Assembly: GCA_937958675.1 (NCBI GenBank)
Contig: CALGND010000078.1
Coordinates: 1 to 52,224 of the forward strand
DNA: 52,224 nt
DNA from: an uncultured Granulosicoccaceae bacterium
Lineage (GTDB): Bacteria > Pseudomonadota > Gammaproteobacteria > Granulosicoccales > Granulosicoccaceae
Reading direction: 5' to 3'
Shown in pieces: positions 26,694 to 34,620 of this stretch. A program made the position numbers and the translations under genes. Under the pieces are notes generated by a model, which did no database searches, was not told the DNA's origin, and was given only the letters and a program-made list of their open reading frames with translations. Each line of letters begins with the position of its first letter. Position 1 is the first letter of the stretch.

Positions 26694-27695
26694 ATGCAAC
26701 AGTCCACACTGAACATTGGCTTACTCGGATGCGGCCGTATCGGTCAAGTGCACGCACGCGGCATTGCACAGATAGATAGCGCTGCTGTCTTTGCTGTATC
26801 AGATGCTGTCGAAGCTGCCGCCAATGCGCTCGCAGTAACTACTGATGCGCAAGTGATGACGCCTGAAGAAATGCTAACTAACGCTCAAGTACACGCTGTT
26901 GTTATTGGTACACCTACCACTACACATTACGATCTTATTCACTTAGCTGCCAAGAACGGCAAGGCTATATTCTGTGAGAAACCGATTGACCTATCGGCGG
27001 AGCGCATAAGAGATTGCCTAGCAGTAGTTAAACAACATAACGTGCCGTTCTTTGTTGGTTTCAACCGTCGCTTTGACCCAAATTTTGCGCATCTGGTCAA
27101 GCAAGTTCGTGACGGTGCTGTGGGAGACATTGAGCTGGTCAGTATTATCTCAAAGGATCCTGCACCGCCACCAGTAAGTTACATCGATGCCTCCGGCGGC
27201 TTATTCAGAGACATGATGATTCATGATTTGGATATGGCTAGATTCGTTTTGAATGAAGAACCAATTGAAGTACATGCCATGGGTACAAGCTTGGTAGACC
27301 CTGATATTGGCAAAGCTGGCGATGTTGATACAGCGATGGTTATGCTTAAAACAGCCACCGGCAAGCTATGCCAAATATCAAATTCGCGACGAGCCAGCTT
27401 TGGCTACGATCAACGCATTGAAGTGCACGGATCCAAAGGCATGATCCGCGCTGAAAACGTTTACGAGAATACGATTGAGCTGGCTACCGAGTCAGGTTTT
27501 ACTAAAGCACCTGTGCAACACTTTTTTCTGGAGCGCTATGAGGCTGCATACAAAGCAGAGCTGCAACAGTTTGTGTCAACTGTGCTCGATGGCATTGCCC
27601 CTAACCCGAGCGGTGACGATGGTTTAAAGGCGCAATTATTGGCTGATGCCGCTACTGAGGCGTGTTTTGGTGCCGGGGTTGTAAAGCTTAGCTAG
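26694..27695 (+). CDS. iolG: Inositol 2-dehydrogenase IolG
   Basis: A 333-aa Gfo/Idh/MocA dehydrogenase that oxidises myo-inositol to 2-keto-myo-inositol with NAD. The Rossmann motif is GLLGCGRIGQVHARG. The catalytic set is visible as Lys96 (FCEKPIDL), Asp173 and His177 (FRDMMIHDLDMARF), matching the positions known for Bacillus IolG. GFNRRFDPNF is typical of inositol dehydrogenases. It is the last gene of the rightward run and is followed by a strong hairpin at 27789-27818. It starts 94 bp after the SRPBCC gene, so it may have its own promoter. Confidence 0.92.
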   Translation: MQQSTLNIGLLGCGRIGQVHARGIAQIDSAAVFAVSDAVEAAANALAVTTDAQVMTPEEMLTNAQVHAVVIGTPTTTHYDLIHLAAKNGKAIFCEKPIDLSAERIRDCLAVVKQHNVPFFVGFNRRFDPNFAHLVKQVRDGAVGDIELVSIISKDPAPPPVSYIDASGGLFRDMMIHDLDMARFVLNEEPIEVHAMGTSLVDPDIGKAGDVDTAMVMLKTATGKLCQISNSRRASFGYDQRIEVHGSKGMIRAENVYENTIELATESGFTKAPVQHFFLERYEAAYKAELQQFVSTVLDGIAPNPSGDDGLKAQLLADAATEACFGAGVVKLS

Positions 27696-27788
27696 CAGCA
27701 TAGTGTCATATTGCGACTACTCAATAAAAACGCAAAATCATCAGTTAACGGTTGTTGCGCTTAACGGTCGATTGAAATATTTAAACAT

Positions 27789-27818
27789 CAGCTTCCAATA
27801 CCAAGATATTGGAAGCTG
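27789..27818. terminator. Bidirectional hairpin between iolG and a convergent secreted protein gene
   Basis: A perfect 12-bp stem, CAGCTTCCAATA paired with TATTGGAAGCTG and a 6-nt loop, lies between two convergent genes. Short T-rich stretches follow in both directions but no long U tract, so it probably acts as a modest bidirectional terminator. Confidence 0.65.
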
Positions 27819-27836
27819 ACGATAGGCTTTAAATAA

Positions 27837-28097
27837 CTACTGCGCTACAGGCTCACCTGACACAGGGTTGAAGTATTCAAGCTCGGAGGCATCCTCTGCT
27901 CCAAGCTTTGTCAGTGCGTAACAATTACCTTCTGTCACTGCAAAGTTCATTGTTGAATACCCCAGCGTCGTGGCTTTATCCATAAACTCTTGCTCACTCA
28001 TCCACGATGACGGATCCTCGGTTGTGCACTCTGGCCCTGCAGCCCAGGCATTTCCCATCAAAAAACTCGCAGCTATAACAACTAGAAACTTTTTCAT
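27837..28097 (-). CDS. Small periplasmic PepSY-like protein
   Basis: An 86-aa secreted protein. A signal peptide (MKKFLVVIAASFLMGNAWA) is followed by a mature part of about 67 residues. The pattern WMSEQEFMDKATTLGY, then EGNCYALTKLG, then ELEYFNPVSGEPV matches the PepSY_2-type small proteins, in which a conserved Cys pair (here in ECTTED and GNCYAL) brackets the domain. AAGGAAA precedes the ATG. The function of such stand-alone PepSY proteins is unknown; peptidase inhibition or metal sensing has been proposed for the family. Confidence 0.78.
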   Translation of the reverse strand: MKKFLVVIAASFLMGNAWAAGPECTTEDPSSWMSEQEFMDKATTLGYSTMNFAVTEGNCYALTKLGAEDASELEYFNPVSGEPVAQ

Positions 28098-28369
28098 AAT
28101 GACTTTCCTTTAATTTTGGTCGAATTAACGTCGATTGGAATCCTGCAGGATCGTTGTTAACTTTACTCAAATAAAAATTACTATGAATTAGCAACTAGAA
28201 ATATTACAACGGGTTATCTAGTAAAACGCAGTGGTTGTGCGGTTTATAAATTTTTAACTTGCGGGGGTGTAACTGATACAGTGTTTTTGGTTTGCAAAAT
28301 TCATCCTGGGTTCAGATAAAACTATCTAAAGCGATTTGGCAAGCAACTAATTTTTTGCAGATTTTGGTT

Positions 28370-29257
28370 TTAATCTTGTTCAGAGTCTTCGCAAATCTTC
28401 TTATCAGTAAGCTTATCCATGTTATACATTCTTATGAATTCATCGCGCTTGTTCGCGCAGTATTGAATTATGTATTCTTGCGCATCATGCTCAGCTTTTT
28501 CGTATCGTTCGAACAAATCAAATAGCGCACCACGATTTTTGGCGACCAAACTTTTGTTGCGCACATTAAACAAAGCCTTATATTGTTCTCTATATTTAGT
28601 TCTGTGATAGCAAACCTCTGCCACATACATAACCTCGTCTCGATCGGGCAGCGCTGCACGCTCTTCATCCCTTAGATCAACCGAACCGTAAGATGCATAC
28701 ATGTCATTTCGAGTTGAGTATAGGTACCCTTCGCTGGCCATGCACTTTGACCAAGCCGATTCTATCTTGTGCATCTCTGCATCTGATGGATCTTTGCGTG
28801 TATCTGCCACAGCTCTCTTTCGAGCTGCATGCAAAATAGCGCTGCTTCGATCAATTTGATTGGCTGCTAACTGCCAGCACGAATTATTCACTGATGATTC
28901 CACAACTTTTTCGCTAGGGCACGGCGGATCGATCCCGGGTATGTGATGATCATGACAATATGCAAACTCCCCGTTTAACGCCTTAAACCACTCCGATGGA
29001 TCAGAGTTAGCGCGATCTTCAAACCCACGGCCTCGCATGCACTCACCAATCAACATCTTGTGAATCGCCGACTGTTTGCTGGCTAGGATGTAGTGCCGTG
29101 CAGCGTCACGCTCTTTGAGAAATTGGAGAAAAGTGCTGAAGCGCTGATCAGTGGGCGCTGTATCAGCGTAGACCGCTTGCCCCAGGAGAATGATGATCAG
29201 TATGGGATATCTAAGCAATCTGGGACCAACTCCTACACATGCACGAACAGCGAGCAT
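28370..29257 (-). CDS. Unrecognised secreted Cys-rich protein
   Basis: A 295-aa protein with no family I recognise. An N-terminal hydrophobic stretch (about residues 14-31, LLRYPILIIILLGQAVYA) looks like a signal peptide. The mature part is helical, highly charged, and carries about nine cysteines, several in the recurring pattern C-M-x-x-x-G-[FY] (ECMRGRGF and KCMASEGY) and others in FAYCHDHH, VCYHRTKY, QYCANKR and KKICED. This suggests several disulfides and two related modules. The start at 29257 has only a weak ribosome binding site. It is followed by AT-rich DNA with no gene up to the PepSY-like gene. Confidence 0.62.
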   Translation of the reverse strand: MLAVRACVGVGPRLLRYPILIIILLGQAVYADTAPTDQRFSTFLQFLKERDAARHYILASKQSAIHKMLIGECMRGRGFEDRANSDPSEWFKALNGEFAYCHDHHIPGIDPPCPSEKVVESSVNNSCWQLAANQIDRSSAILHAARKRAVADTRKDPSDAEMHKIESAWSKCMASEGYLYSTRNDMYASYGSVDLRDEERAALPDRDEVMYVAEVCYHRTKYREQYKALFNVRNKSLVAKNRGALFDLFERYEKAEHDAQEYIIQYCANKRDEFIRMYNMDKLTDKKICEDSEQD

Positions 29258-29290
29258 ATCATCTCGGATTTACGAGATGGGCTCTGGAAT

Positions 29291-29363
29291 GCGGTACAAT
29301 ACCGCGTAGCCCGAAGGGCAAAGTTCAGGATGAATTTTGTAATCCCGATTACGCACTTGGGAT
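29291..29363 (+). repeat. Multi-hairpin repeat element, copy 1
   Basis: Four consecutive hairpins: GCGGTA-CAA-TACCGC (29291-29305), GCCC-GAA-GGGC (29309-29319), CAAAGTTCA-GGA-TGAATTTTG (29319-29339, one G-T pair) and ATCCC...GGGAT (29342-29363). The same order recurs at 29515-29585. The first hairpin differs in sequence between copies but keeps its pairing. Confidence 0.75.
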
Positions 29364-29405
29364 ATCAGTAGTCAATGGATGGTCAAAGCAGTAAATACTT
29401 CGATC

Positions 29406-29487
29406 TGGCCGAGTGGCTGAAGGCGCCAGCACCTAGCCGGCCGCCAGGAAACTTGGTATACAGGGTAACTTGTATCGAGGGTTCGAA
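29406..29487 (+). pseudogene. Decayed tRNA-Ser copy
   Basis: This stretch matches the tRNA-Ser at 29620 through the D arm (GGCCGAGTGGCTGAAGGC), part of the anticodon stem, the long variable arm and the first half of the T arm (GAGGGTTCGAA). It lacks the 5' acceptor strand and everything after the T loop, and has about 14 extra bases in the anticodon arm. It cannot form a working tRNA and is best read as the older copy of a tandem duplication. Confidence 0.8.
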
Positions 29488-29509
29488 AAAATTGCCGGGA
29501 GCAATTTTT
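29487..29509 (+). terminator. Hairpin with T run after the tRNA-Ser remnant
   Basis: AAAAATTGC, a CGGGA loop and GCAATTTTT form a 9-bp stem ending in Ts, similar to an intrinsic terminator readable in either direction. It begins exactly where identity to the intact tRNA-Ser stops. Confidence 0.5.
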
Positions 29510-29514
29510 CACAA

Positions 29515-29585
29515 GCGGCTTTGCCGCGTAGCCCGAAGGGCAAAGTTCAGGATGAACTTTGTAATCCCGAATACGCACTTGGGAT
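29515..29585 (+). repeat. Multi-hairpin repeat element, copy 2
   Basis: Second copy of the element at 29291-29363, 222 bp downstream: GCGGC-TTT-GCCGC (29515-29527), GCCC-GAA-GGGC (29531-29541), CAAAGTTCA-GGA-TGAACTTTG (29541-29561, fully paired) and ATCCC...GGGAT (29564-29585). It lies directly upstream of the intact tRNA-Ser. Confidence 0.75.
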
Positions 29586-29619
29586 ATCAGTAGTTAATGG
29601 ATTGTTAAAGCAGTATTAC

Positions 29620-29711
29620 GGAGAGGTGGCCGAGTGGCTGAAGGCGCCAGCCTGGAAAGTTGGTATACAGGGTAACTTGTATCGAGGGTTCGAATCCCTC
29701 TCTCTCCGCCA
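29620..29711 (+). tRNA. tRNA-Ser (anticodon GGA)
   Basis: A class II tRNA with all arms: acceptor GGAGAGG paired with TCTCTCC (one G-T), D arm, anticodon stem CCAGC/GTTGG with loop CTGGAAA giving anticodon GGA, a long variable arm TATACA...TGTATC typical of Ser, T arm GAGGG-TTCGAAT-CCCTC, discriminator G and an encoded CCA at 29709-29711. It reads UCC and UCU codons. Confidence 0.96.
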
Positions 29712-29746
29712 TTCTGCTGATCAGCATCAAGTCGCAGGGATGACAA

Positions 29747-30073
29747 CTAGCTCTCACTCCCTGGCGTATAAATAGGTGATTGCAGGTGCGTGACGTTGCT
29801 CTTTACGTCGGTGATGACCGCCTTGCCGCGTTTTTCGACAACGTCAATTCTGACGATTGAGTGCATTGGGATGATCGTCTGTTTAACGTCTTCAAATTCG
29901 TTCTTTAGCTTTTCTTCTGATGGGTCAACGACCACAGTTGTTTTGGTGTCAAAGACAAGCTCTTCAATTACCACAAAGCCGTAGAGATCGCCTTGATACA
30001 CGGAGCGTGCGTACACTTCAAAGATCTTGTCATTGTTGATAAAACGTACTCTGTAGAGAATTTCGTCTGCCAT
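29747..30073 (-). CDS. DUF1820 family protein
   Basis: A 108-aa cytoplasmic protein of the gammaproteobacterial DUF1820 family. Recognisable blocks are YRVRFINNDKIFEVYARSVYQ, LYGFVVIEELVF, VVVDPSEEKLKNEFEDVK and IPMHSIVRIDVVEKRG. The function is unknown. It lies 7 bp after rluB on the same strand, so the two are probably co-transcribed. Confidence 0.93.
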   Translation of the reverse strand: MADEILYRVRFINNDKIFEVYARSVYQGDLYGFVVIEELVFDTKTTVVVDPSEEKLKNEFEDVKQTIIPMHSIVRIDVVEKRGKAVITDVKSNVTHLQSPIYTPGSES

Positions 30074-30080
30074 ATGTTTT

Positions 30081-30890
30081 TTAACGCTTACGTTTAGACT
30101 TACGCGCGTGGCGCGGGTGCACAGGTACGACTCGCAATTTATCGGGCTGAGTTTCGGCCAAGCCTACGCTCTTCAGTAGGGTCTGTAGTTCTGGTGGTGT
30201 TAGCGGATGTATTTTGCCGCGGCCTAACCACTTGGGTAATGCGATTGGACCATAGCGCGTGCGAATCAGGCGGCTCACTTGAACCTCTTGAGATTCCCAC
30301 AGTCGTCTTACCATTCGGTTACGCCCCTCGGCAAGCGTCACGCGGTACCACGTGTTACTGCCCTCTCCACCATCCTCTACGATACGATCAAATTTGCCTA
30401 TACCATCCTCAAGTTCGACACCTGTTCGCAGCCGCTCAAGCATATCGGGGGAAACCCGACCATTAACCCTGACAGCGTATTCGCGTTTAATTTCAGATGA
30501 AGGGTGCATCAGCGCATTCGCCAACTGACCATCGTTCGTCATCAGCAACAGGCCGAGCGTATTGATATCTAGACGTCCAACAGAAACCCAACGCCCTTGA
30601 TGTAGCTTGGGCATACGATCAAATACGGTACGGCGTCCTTCAGGATCATCACGTGAGGTGATTTCGCCTAATGGCTTGTGGTAAGCCAGTACCTGACGAT
30701 GCTGTTTATCATCGGCCACCACTCTGTAAAAGCGACCTTTCACTGCAAGGTCATCATCCACTGTAGCTCGATCACCCAACTTGGCCAGCTGCCCGTTAAG
30801 CTTCACTTGGCCATCCGCTATCCAGCCTTCCAGCTCTCGTCGAGACCCTAAGCCAGTGTTGGCCAGTATTTTTTGCAGTCGTTCGCCCAT
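30081..30890 (-). CDS. rluB: 23S rRNA pseudouridine(2605) synthase RluB
   Basis: A 269-aa RsuA-family pseudouridine synthase that modifies helix 89-93 region uridines of 23S rRNA. The N-terminal S4 RNA-binding domain (ERLQKILANTGLGSRREL...) covers about 1-60. The catalytic Asp108 lies in GRLDINTLGLL. AEGRNRMVRRLWESQ and VSRLIRTRYGPI are family motifs. A short basic tail ends in KSKRKR. RsuA or RluE are alternatives within the family; length and motifs favour RluB. It is divergent from moaB. Confidence 0.9.
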   Translation of the reverse strand: MGERLQKILANTGLGSRRELEGWIADGQVKLNGQLAKLGDRATVDDDLAVKGRFYRVVADDKQHRQVLAYHKPLGEITSRDDPEGRRTVFDRMPKLHQGRWVSVGRLDINTLGLLLMTNDGQLANALMHPSSEIKREYAVRVNGRVSPDMLERLRTGVELEDGIGKFDRIVEDGGEGSNTWYRVTLAEGRNRMVRRLWESQEVQVSRLIRTRYGPIALPKWLGRGKIHPLTPPELQTLLKSVGLAETQPDKLRVVPVHPRHARKSKRKR

Positions 30891-30977
30891 GGCGCGATTC
30901 TACCAGAGCCAGCCCCAAGGGCTATAGCTGAATCAGTGGTATGGTTAGGCTTATTGCAACTAATACCTGTGCCTGAT

Positions 30978-31496
30978 ATGTCCGACGCTGAATTTAAATC
31001 CCTAAATATCGCCGTGCTAACCGTTTCCGACACCCGCGGTGAGGCAGAAGATATCTCTGGTAAGAAGCTAGTCAATGCGCTAACAGATGCAGGCCACGTA
31101 AATGTCGACAAACAAATCTGTCGGGACGACATGTTTGCGATTCGTGCGATCGTCTCCCAATGGATAGCCGATCCGGCGATAGATGTGGTCCTCACCACAG
31201 GTGGCACAGGGGTTACCGGACGTGATGGCACACCAGAGGCGATCAAGCCTTTACTGATCAAAGAAATCGAAGGATTTGGTGAAATGTTTAGATCGTTATC
31301 CTATCAGCAGATCAAATCCTCCACCTTGCAATCACGCGCATTAGCAGGCGTCGCTAATTCGACCTACGTGTTTGTGTTGCCAGGCTCCTCCGGTGCTTGT
31401 GACCTTGCCTGGCAAGAGCTCATTTCAGCGCAGCTGGACAACCGCACTCGCCCATGCAACTTGGTGATGCTAATGCCCCGTCTGAACGAAAAGTGA
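30978..31496 (+). CDS. moaB: Molybdenum cofactor biosynthesis protein MoaB/MogA family
   Basis: A 172-aa MoCF-fold protein. It has the conserved NIAVLTVSDTRG start, the glycine motif VLTTGGTGVTGRDGTPEAI that binds molybdopterin, SYQQIKSSTLQSRALAGV, and the PGSSGACDLAWQELI end. The frame stays open 105 bp further upstream, but homologues begin near Met at 30978 and the longer start would run into the rluB start. The family adenylates molybdopterin or serves a related step. No other moa genes are nearby. Confidence 0.9.
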   Translation: MSDAEFKSLNIAVLTVSDTRGEAEDISGKKLVNALTDAGHVNVDKQICRDDMFAIRAIVSQWIADPAIDVVLTTGGTGVTGRDGTPEAIKPLLIKEIEGFGEMFRSLSYQQIKSSTLQSRALAGVANSTYVFVLPGSSGACDLAWQELISAQLDNRTRPCNLVMLMPRLNEK

Positions 31497-31503
31497 CGCT
31501 CAG

Positions 31504-32427
31504 CTAAGCCGTGTTTTTTTCAACTAGCTGATGGTACAACTCACGTAACTTCAAGGTCATTGGCCCGGCACCTACTTGCTCACCGATCTTGATTCCGTCT
31601 AGCGTGCTCACTGGGGTTTGTGCGCCAAACGTACCGGTTAGAAACGCTTCGTCGGCACTGTAGGTATCAACTAAGGAATAGTTTCGCTCTCTAACCACGA
31701 TACCGTTATCGCGGCAAATATTGATGATATTTTGTCGAGTGACACCATTCATGCAGTAGTCACCTGTGGAGGTCCACACTTCATTTTTACGCACGATAAA
31801 AAAGTTACACGCATTGGTTGTGTTAACAAAACCACCAGGATCGAGCATTAAGCCTTCATCAGCACCCGCGTACTCCGCTTGCAAGCAAGCTAGAACACAA
31901 TTGAGCTTAGAGTGCGAGTTGTATTTGGCGTCTTGCGCCATCGGCAATCCACGCACTTGCGGTACTGTGGCTAAGCTAATGCCTTTATCCAATAACGCCG
32001 AGCTTGGCTTGGAGTGCTCCATAATAATAACGATAGTAGGCCCACTACGCGATAAGCTCGGGTGTTGAAACGGCTTTACTTTCACGCCACGCGTCACCAT
32101 CAATCGGCAATGCACATCGTGGTTCATGTTGTTGGCTTTGGCAGTTTTTGCCAAGGCATCGGCCACGCCTTGTCGGTCAAGCCCTATATCGATACCAACC
32201 GCTTTGCACGCACCAAATAAGCGATCCATATGCTCATCAAAAAACGCCCATTTACCGTTATACAAGCGCATACCTTCCCACATGCCATCACCAAGCATAA
32301 ACCCTGAGTCGTATACTGACACCTTAGCCTCAAGCTTGGGTACGACTTCTCCATTGACATAAATTAGAATTTTATCGTTACGAGCATCTTCATCTGAATC
32401 GTGTGTGGTGACTTTTTGCTCATCCAT
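31504..32427 (-). CDS. Class IV PLP-dependent aminotransferase, atypical
   Basis: A 307-aa fold-type IV aminotransferase (IlvE/D-amino acid aminotransferase/PabC group). The N-terminal half has VYDSGFMLGDGMWEGMRLYNG. The candidate Schiff-base lysine is Lys168 in QDAKYNSHSKLN. In most family members a Glu in a VAEG-like motif binds the pyridine nitrogen of PLP; here the aligned stretch reads FVNTTNACNFFIV and lacks the Glu. The late VTRQNIINICRDNGI and FLTGTFGAQTPVS phosphate-binding regions are intact. Substrate unknown. It follows truD by 4 bp and is convergent with moaB. Confidence 0.85.
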   Translation of the reverse strand: MDEQKVTTHDSDEDARNDKILIYVNGEVVPKLEAKVSVYDSGFMLGDGMWEGMRLYNGKWAFFDEHMDRLFGACKAVGIDIGLDRQGVADALAKTAKANNMNHDVHCRLMVTRGVKVKPFQHPSLSRSGPTIVIIMEHSKPSSALLDKGISLATVPQVRGLPMAQDAKYNSHSKLNCVLACLQAEYAGADEGLMLDPGGFVNTTNACNFFIVRKNEVWTSTGDYCMNGVTRQNIINICRDNGIVVRERNYSLVDTYSADEAFLTGTFGAQTPVSTLDGIKIGEQVGAGPMTLKLRELYHQLVEKNTA

Positions 32428-32431
32428 TGTT

Positions 32432-33511
32432 TTACGCCTCTAGTTTAGTTTGTGAGGTATCCACCAGCTCTTGAACAAGTGTTGTAGCGTAAACACTTTT
32501 ATCTAGTTCAAAGCGAAGCATCACCGTATTACTATCTTCAATTTCGCAGTGTAGCTCATGAGCAACTGCTCGCAGTGCGCGGCGCTCTTGTTTTAAGCCC
32601 GCTTGTTCCAAGCCTTGCATAAAGTCGTTGCATTCTTCCAACCAAGCTGCTTCACGCGAGGCGTACGGGTCTTCGCATAACGGCTTACCCCTGCCCCACA
32701 AAGGACCACTAGGATGAATATCGAGGGCCTCGCAGCGAGTGATCACATCAGCACTACCATCATTCACAAAGTAGCTATTGCTACCTTGCATTACCATCGC
32801 TTCGCCGGCTTGGGGTGTGGCGTAGTTTTGTTCACCAATTCGTGCTGCACATACCCGATTAAATAATGCACTGCGGGCAGCCGACAGGCAATAGCCTTTT
32901 TGAGTTCTAGTAATTTTGCGCCGAGGATTTTGAAAATGCTGCTGGGCTTTTTGTAAGTTAGCGCCGCCACGACCAAAGCGCTGTGCGCCAAAGTAGTTTG
33001 GAAACCCCTCTCGACCCAACACCTCTACTCGTTCAGCAACTTGCTCAGCGGCGGATTCACCATTACTGCCTTGCAGATTGCGCAAGCGCACGCTAAACCG
33101 GTTACGCCTATGAGAACCGCGACGAAGCTTGCGAGTATGCCTATGCCACTCAACTACACCCCAGCCGCACTCCACCATCTCGGTCAAACACCCAACAGCT
33201 TGCGGCAACTGACTACCATCTTGTGGTGTGCGCACGCTAAACCACTGCTCAGTCACGGCATTCTTGTCTTTCAGGCCTGAGTAGCTGACATCTACATCCG
33301 CAGCGTTACACAGCTTCTTCAGCTCCCTTGCAACATCTTCAGTGTTGAGCTGGCATTTTCTGATCAGCAACAGTAAATGTTCGCCCTCATTGTCGAGCTC
33401 TATACCAAGTATCTCTTCAACTAAAAAGTCTTGAGAGGAGGCTTTTATCAAACCAGTTGGACGTGGATCGGTGATAAAAGTGGGAGCCAGTAACAGCATT
33501 GGGATATTCAT
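32432..33511 (-). CDS. truD: tRNA pseudouridine(13) synthase TruD
   Basis: A 359-aa enzyme that isomerises U13 of tRNA-Glu. From ATG 33511 the N terminus aligns with TruD (PTGLIKASSQDFLVEEILG). The catalytic Asp82 lies in YSGLKDKNAVTEQW. HRHTRKLRRGSHRRNRF, FPNYFGAQRFGRGGANL and a PLWGRG segment are conserved TruD blocks. The frame continues nine codons upstream to a TTG at 33538, which I consider less likely. Its start lies 48 bp from that of the divergent glpE, so their promoters must overlap. Confidence 0.93.
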   Translation of the reverse strand: MNIPMLLLAPTFITDPRPTGLIKASSQDFLVEEILGIELDNEGEHLLLLIRKCQLNTEDVARELKKLCNAADVDVSYSGLKDKNAVTEQWFSVRTPQDGSQLPQAVGCLTEMVECGWGVVEWHRHTRKLRRGSHRRNRFSVRLRNLQGSNGESAAEQVAERVEVLGREGFPNYFGAQRFGRGGANLQKAQQHFQNPRRKITRTQKGYCLSAARSALFNRVCAARIGEQNYATPQAGEAMVMQGSNSYFVNDGSADVITRCEALDIHPSGPLWGRGKPLCEDPYASREAAWLEECNDFMQGLEQAGLKQERRALRAVAHELHCEIEDSNTVMLRFELDKSVYATTLVQELVDTSQTKLEA

Positions 33512-33559
33512 AAGGCAAGTCTTGCTAGAATGGCGCAATTGTACCGAGACTAACTAACG

Positions 33560-33895
33560 ATGGCTGACTTCACCCGAATTTCCGTTGCTGATGCTAATGC
33601 CTTGATCGAAAAAGGCCCAGTGACTATTGCCGATATACGCGATGAAGCTAGTTTCAATGCAGGGCATATCAACAATGCCCAGCATTTGGACAACACCAAT
33701 ACGCAAGATTTTATAGACGGAAGTGATCTGGATCAGCCATTAATAGTGGTGTGCTATCACGGCAATTCGAGTCAACCTGCCAGTGTTTTTCTGGCTGATC
33801 GCGGATTTGACGATGTGTACAGCCTAGATGGCGGTTTTACTGAGTGGGCTGCCACATTCCCGGAGAAGTGTAGCGCCAGTGGCGCTACCGAATAA
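33560..33895 (+). CDS. glpE: Thiosulfate sulfurtransferase GlpE (rhodanese)
   Basis: A 111-aa single-domain rhodanese. The active-site Cys65 sits in the CYHGNSSQ loop, the GlpE-specific persulfide loop, and IADIRDEASFNAGHI is the conserved CDC25-like region. It transfers sulfur from thiosulfate to cyanide or thioredoxin. It is divergent from truD and convergent with the thioredoxin-like gene. A GTAGCGCC-AGT-GGCGCTAC hairpin at 33870-33888 lies in its last codons. Confidence 0.93.
   Translation: MADFTRISVADANALIEKGPVTIADIRDEASFNAGHINNAQHLDNTNTQDFIDGSDLDQPLIVVCYHGNSSQPASVFLADRGFDDVYSLDGGFTEWAATFPEKCSASGATE
33870..33888. terminator. Hairpin in the glpE 3' end, possible terminator
   Basis: A perfect 8-bp GC-rich stem with a 3-nt loop lies in the last codons of glpE, about 10 bp from the stop of the convergent gene. 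No U tract follows, so termination activity is uncertain. Confidence 0.4.
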
Positions 33896-33897
33896 AG

Positions 33898-34416
33898 CTA
33901 TTCGCCGTAAACGTTTCGAGCGACGAATGAGTCCAAATCACTCATAACCAGCATGCCTGGGTTGTAGGCAATAACGTTATTTTCTGGATCCAGTAGCATG
34001 TAAGTTGGGGTACCCATCAGAGACTCTTGAGTAAGCAATTGAATATTCGCCGCGACTAGCACCAATTCGCCAACATAACTATCAAAAGTGGATTTACCGG
34101 CCTTTTCGTGAGCCCGAAGTTCAACTAAGTTACTGCGACCATCCAAAGCAATACCAACCACAGAAATTTTGCCATCTTTGTGTTTATCGCTAAATGCGGA
34201 AATATCTGGCTTTTGAGCTTCACAAGCATGGCAATCTTTGGCCCAGAACATCACGAGCGTCCACTTACCGTCATCGGCTTGCGGCAATCCGTCCATTTCT
34301 TCACCACTCATACTGACCAAGTCGTTAAATAGCCCTGCAGCAAAAACGGGTTGAGTGAGGCCCACTAGTAGAACCAAACCGGCCAAAATGCCTCTAAATC
34401 GCGTATTCAATTGCAT
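33898..34416 (-). CDS. Periplasmic TlpA/thioredoxin-like protein
   Basis: A 172-aa exported thioredoxin-fold protein. The signal peptide is at about 1-27 (ending VFAA). The redox motif Cys62-His-Ala-Cys65 lies in FWAKDCHACEAQKP, and the cis-proline loop is in MGTPTYMLLD. It probably reduces or isomerises disulfides in the periplasm, as TlpA/ResA proteins do. Its own partner is not apparent. The gene is divergent from tamA. Confidence 0.88.
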   Translation of the reverse strand: MQLNTRFRGILAGLVLLVGLTQPVFAAGLFNDLVSMSGEEMDGLPQADDGKWTLVMFWAKDCHACEAQKPDISAFSDKHKDGKISVVGIALDGRSNLVELRAHEKAGKSTFDSYVGELVLVAANIQLLTQESLMGTPTYMLLDPENNVIAYNPGMLVMSDLDSFVARNVYGE

Positions 34417-34620
34417 TGTTTTCCGTTTAATGGAGACTTAGAGAGACCTTTGAATAAAAGGTTCCAATACCCTAATAGAGCCTTAAACTATATAAATACC
34501 AAAAATCGCGAACACGTCACAATGCGTGACGATTCCACAATAGCCCAATTGCTATTCTCGTACGCCAATTGCATGCAACTAAAGATCCACAATGGGTGGC
34601 TTATCCACCAGCCACAGGTT

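Noticed and set aside
29375..29775. Short + strand frames over the tRNA-Ser region
   Set aside because: They read through the tRNA gene, its remnant and the hairpin repeats; no start signal or family match.
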